Source of the DNA: Bradyrhizobium betae
Lineage (GTDB): Bacteria > Pseudomonadota > Alphaproteobacteria > Rhizobiales > Xanthobacteraceae
Reading direction: 5' to 3'
Assembly (NCBI RefSeq): GCF_008932115.1
Contig: NZ_CP044543.1
Span: forward strand, 2,046,001 to 2,110,000
Length of the DNA: 64,000 nucleotides
Shown here: positions 63,703 to 64,000 of the stretch, piece after piece
Numbering within the stretch: the first letter of the stretch is position 1
Layout of the letters: every line of letters begins with the position of its first letter
Made by a program: the position numbers and the translations under genes
The notes under the pieces: generated by a model
What the model was told of the DNA's origin: nothing
The model's database searches: none
What the model saw: the letters and a program-made list of their open reading frames with translations, nothing else

Positions 63703-64000
63703 ATGCTCGCGCCATCGGGCGAATTGCTGCGCGCCGGCATGGCGCTGAAACTCAACCATCTCAAGCGGGCAGCCCAGTCCTACTTGCGCGACCGCACCAA
63801 CCAGGCCACCGGGCACGCTACGTCCTATGCGGTCGCGGCGGCATTGTATGCGGCGGCCGGGCTGTTCCTGATCGCGACCTCCTTTGTCGGCCTGATCGCG
63901 ATGTACCGCTGGGTTGCCATCACCTATGGACAATTCTGGGGTTTTGGCGCCGTCGCGGCCGTGCTGCTGGTGCTGGCTGCGACCTGCGCCGGAGCAGCGA
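63703..64000 (+). CDS. Phage-holin-superfamily-III-like membrane protein, 3' end cut
   Basis: 99 codons before the window edge. It starts MLAPSGELLRAGMALKLNHL with GGAGG before the ATG. Two hydrophobic segments follow: YAVAAALYAAAGLFLIATSF and GFGAVAAVLLVLAATCAGAA. The plan resembles the DUF1469 / Actinobacterial-holin-X type membrane proteins, but the C-terminus is missing. Confidence 0.6.
   Translation, partial: MLAPSGELLRAGMALKLNHLKRAAQSYLRDRTNQATGHATSYAVAAALYAAAGLFLIATSFVGLIAMYRWVAITYGQFWGFGAVAAVLLVLAATCAGAA

Overview
The window is about 64 kb of GC-rich DNA (roughly 64% by eye) from an alphaproteobacterium. It most resembles Bradyrhizobium or a close relative. The evidence is the gene content and order (bL25-pth-ychF, lgt-midA-pgeF, uvrC-pgsA-moaD-moaE), the many TAT-exported DUF1501/DUF1800-type proteins, frequent GTG starts, and the dense short palindromic intergenic repeats typical of that genus. 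It reads as ordinary chromosome: no tRNA, rRNA, CRISPR array, integrase or transposase was seen.

Layout. 0-14.5 kb: truncated aspartate aminotransferase, a glutathione S-transferase, small membrane proteins, a PAS protein, GNAT, aldo/keto reductase, an IsdG-type haem monooxygenase candidate, the overlapping DUF1800/DUF1501 pair, a frameshifted second GST, a TAT-exported metallo-beta-lactamase-fold protein overlapping a SCO1-like protein, a TauE-like permease with a coupled small protein, and a LysR regulator. 14.5-24 kb: uvrB with a long N-terminal extension, then mostly small conserved hypotheticals (a tandem pair of paralogous membrane proteins, two SnoaL-like proteins, several secreted or single-helix proteins) and two MaoC-like hydratases. 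24-33 kb: housekeeping genes (ychF, pth, rplY, a UbiK-like factor, dienelactone hydrolase, lgt, midA, pgeF, a lipoprotein, prs).

33-44 kb is the accessory core. A two-gene unit of a putative zinc metallopeptidase and an ATP-grasp ligase meets, tail to tail, a minus-strand aerobic carbon monoxide dehydrogenase cluster, coxC-M-S-L-D-E-F-G. CoxL carries the form I active-site loop AYRCSFR, so CO oxidation is a well-supported prediction. CoxC is an MHYT-LytTR membrane sensor/regulator, and two direct repeats spaced exactly 21 bp lie upstream of coxM, fitting a LytTR operator. CoxM/S/L form the FAD, Fe-S and Mo subunits. CoxD/E/F are the presumed machinery for maturing the CuSMo centre, and CoxG is a presumed membrane anchor.

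44-64 kb: ribH (type II lumazine synthase) under an FMN riboswitch, a YbjN protein, proC, a FlK-like thioesterase, a tautomerase, hisS, ilvE, a PetP/PetR-like MarR plus response regulator plus histidine kinase cluster, secreted proteins including RNase T2, rlmJ, a cold-shock protein, an outer-membrane barrel, uvrC-pgsA-moaD-moaE, prmB, and a truncated holin-superfamily-like membrane protein at the right edge. The moaD and moaE products serve molybdopterin synthesis, which the Mo-containing CO dehydrogenase needs, although the two loci are 20 kb apart.
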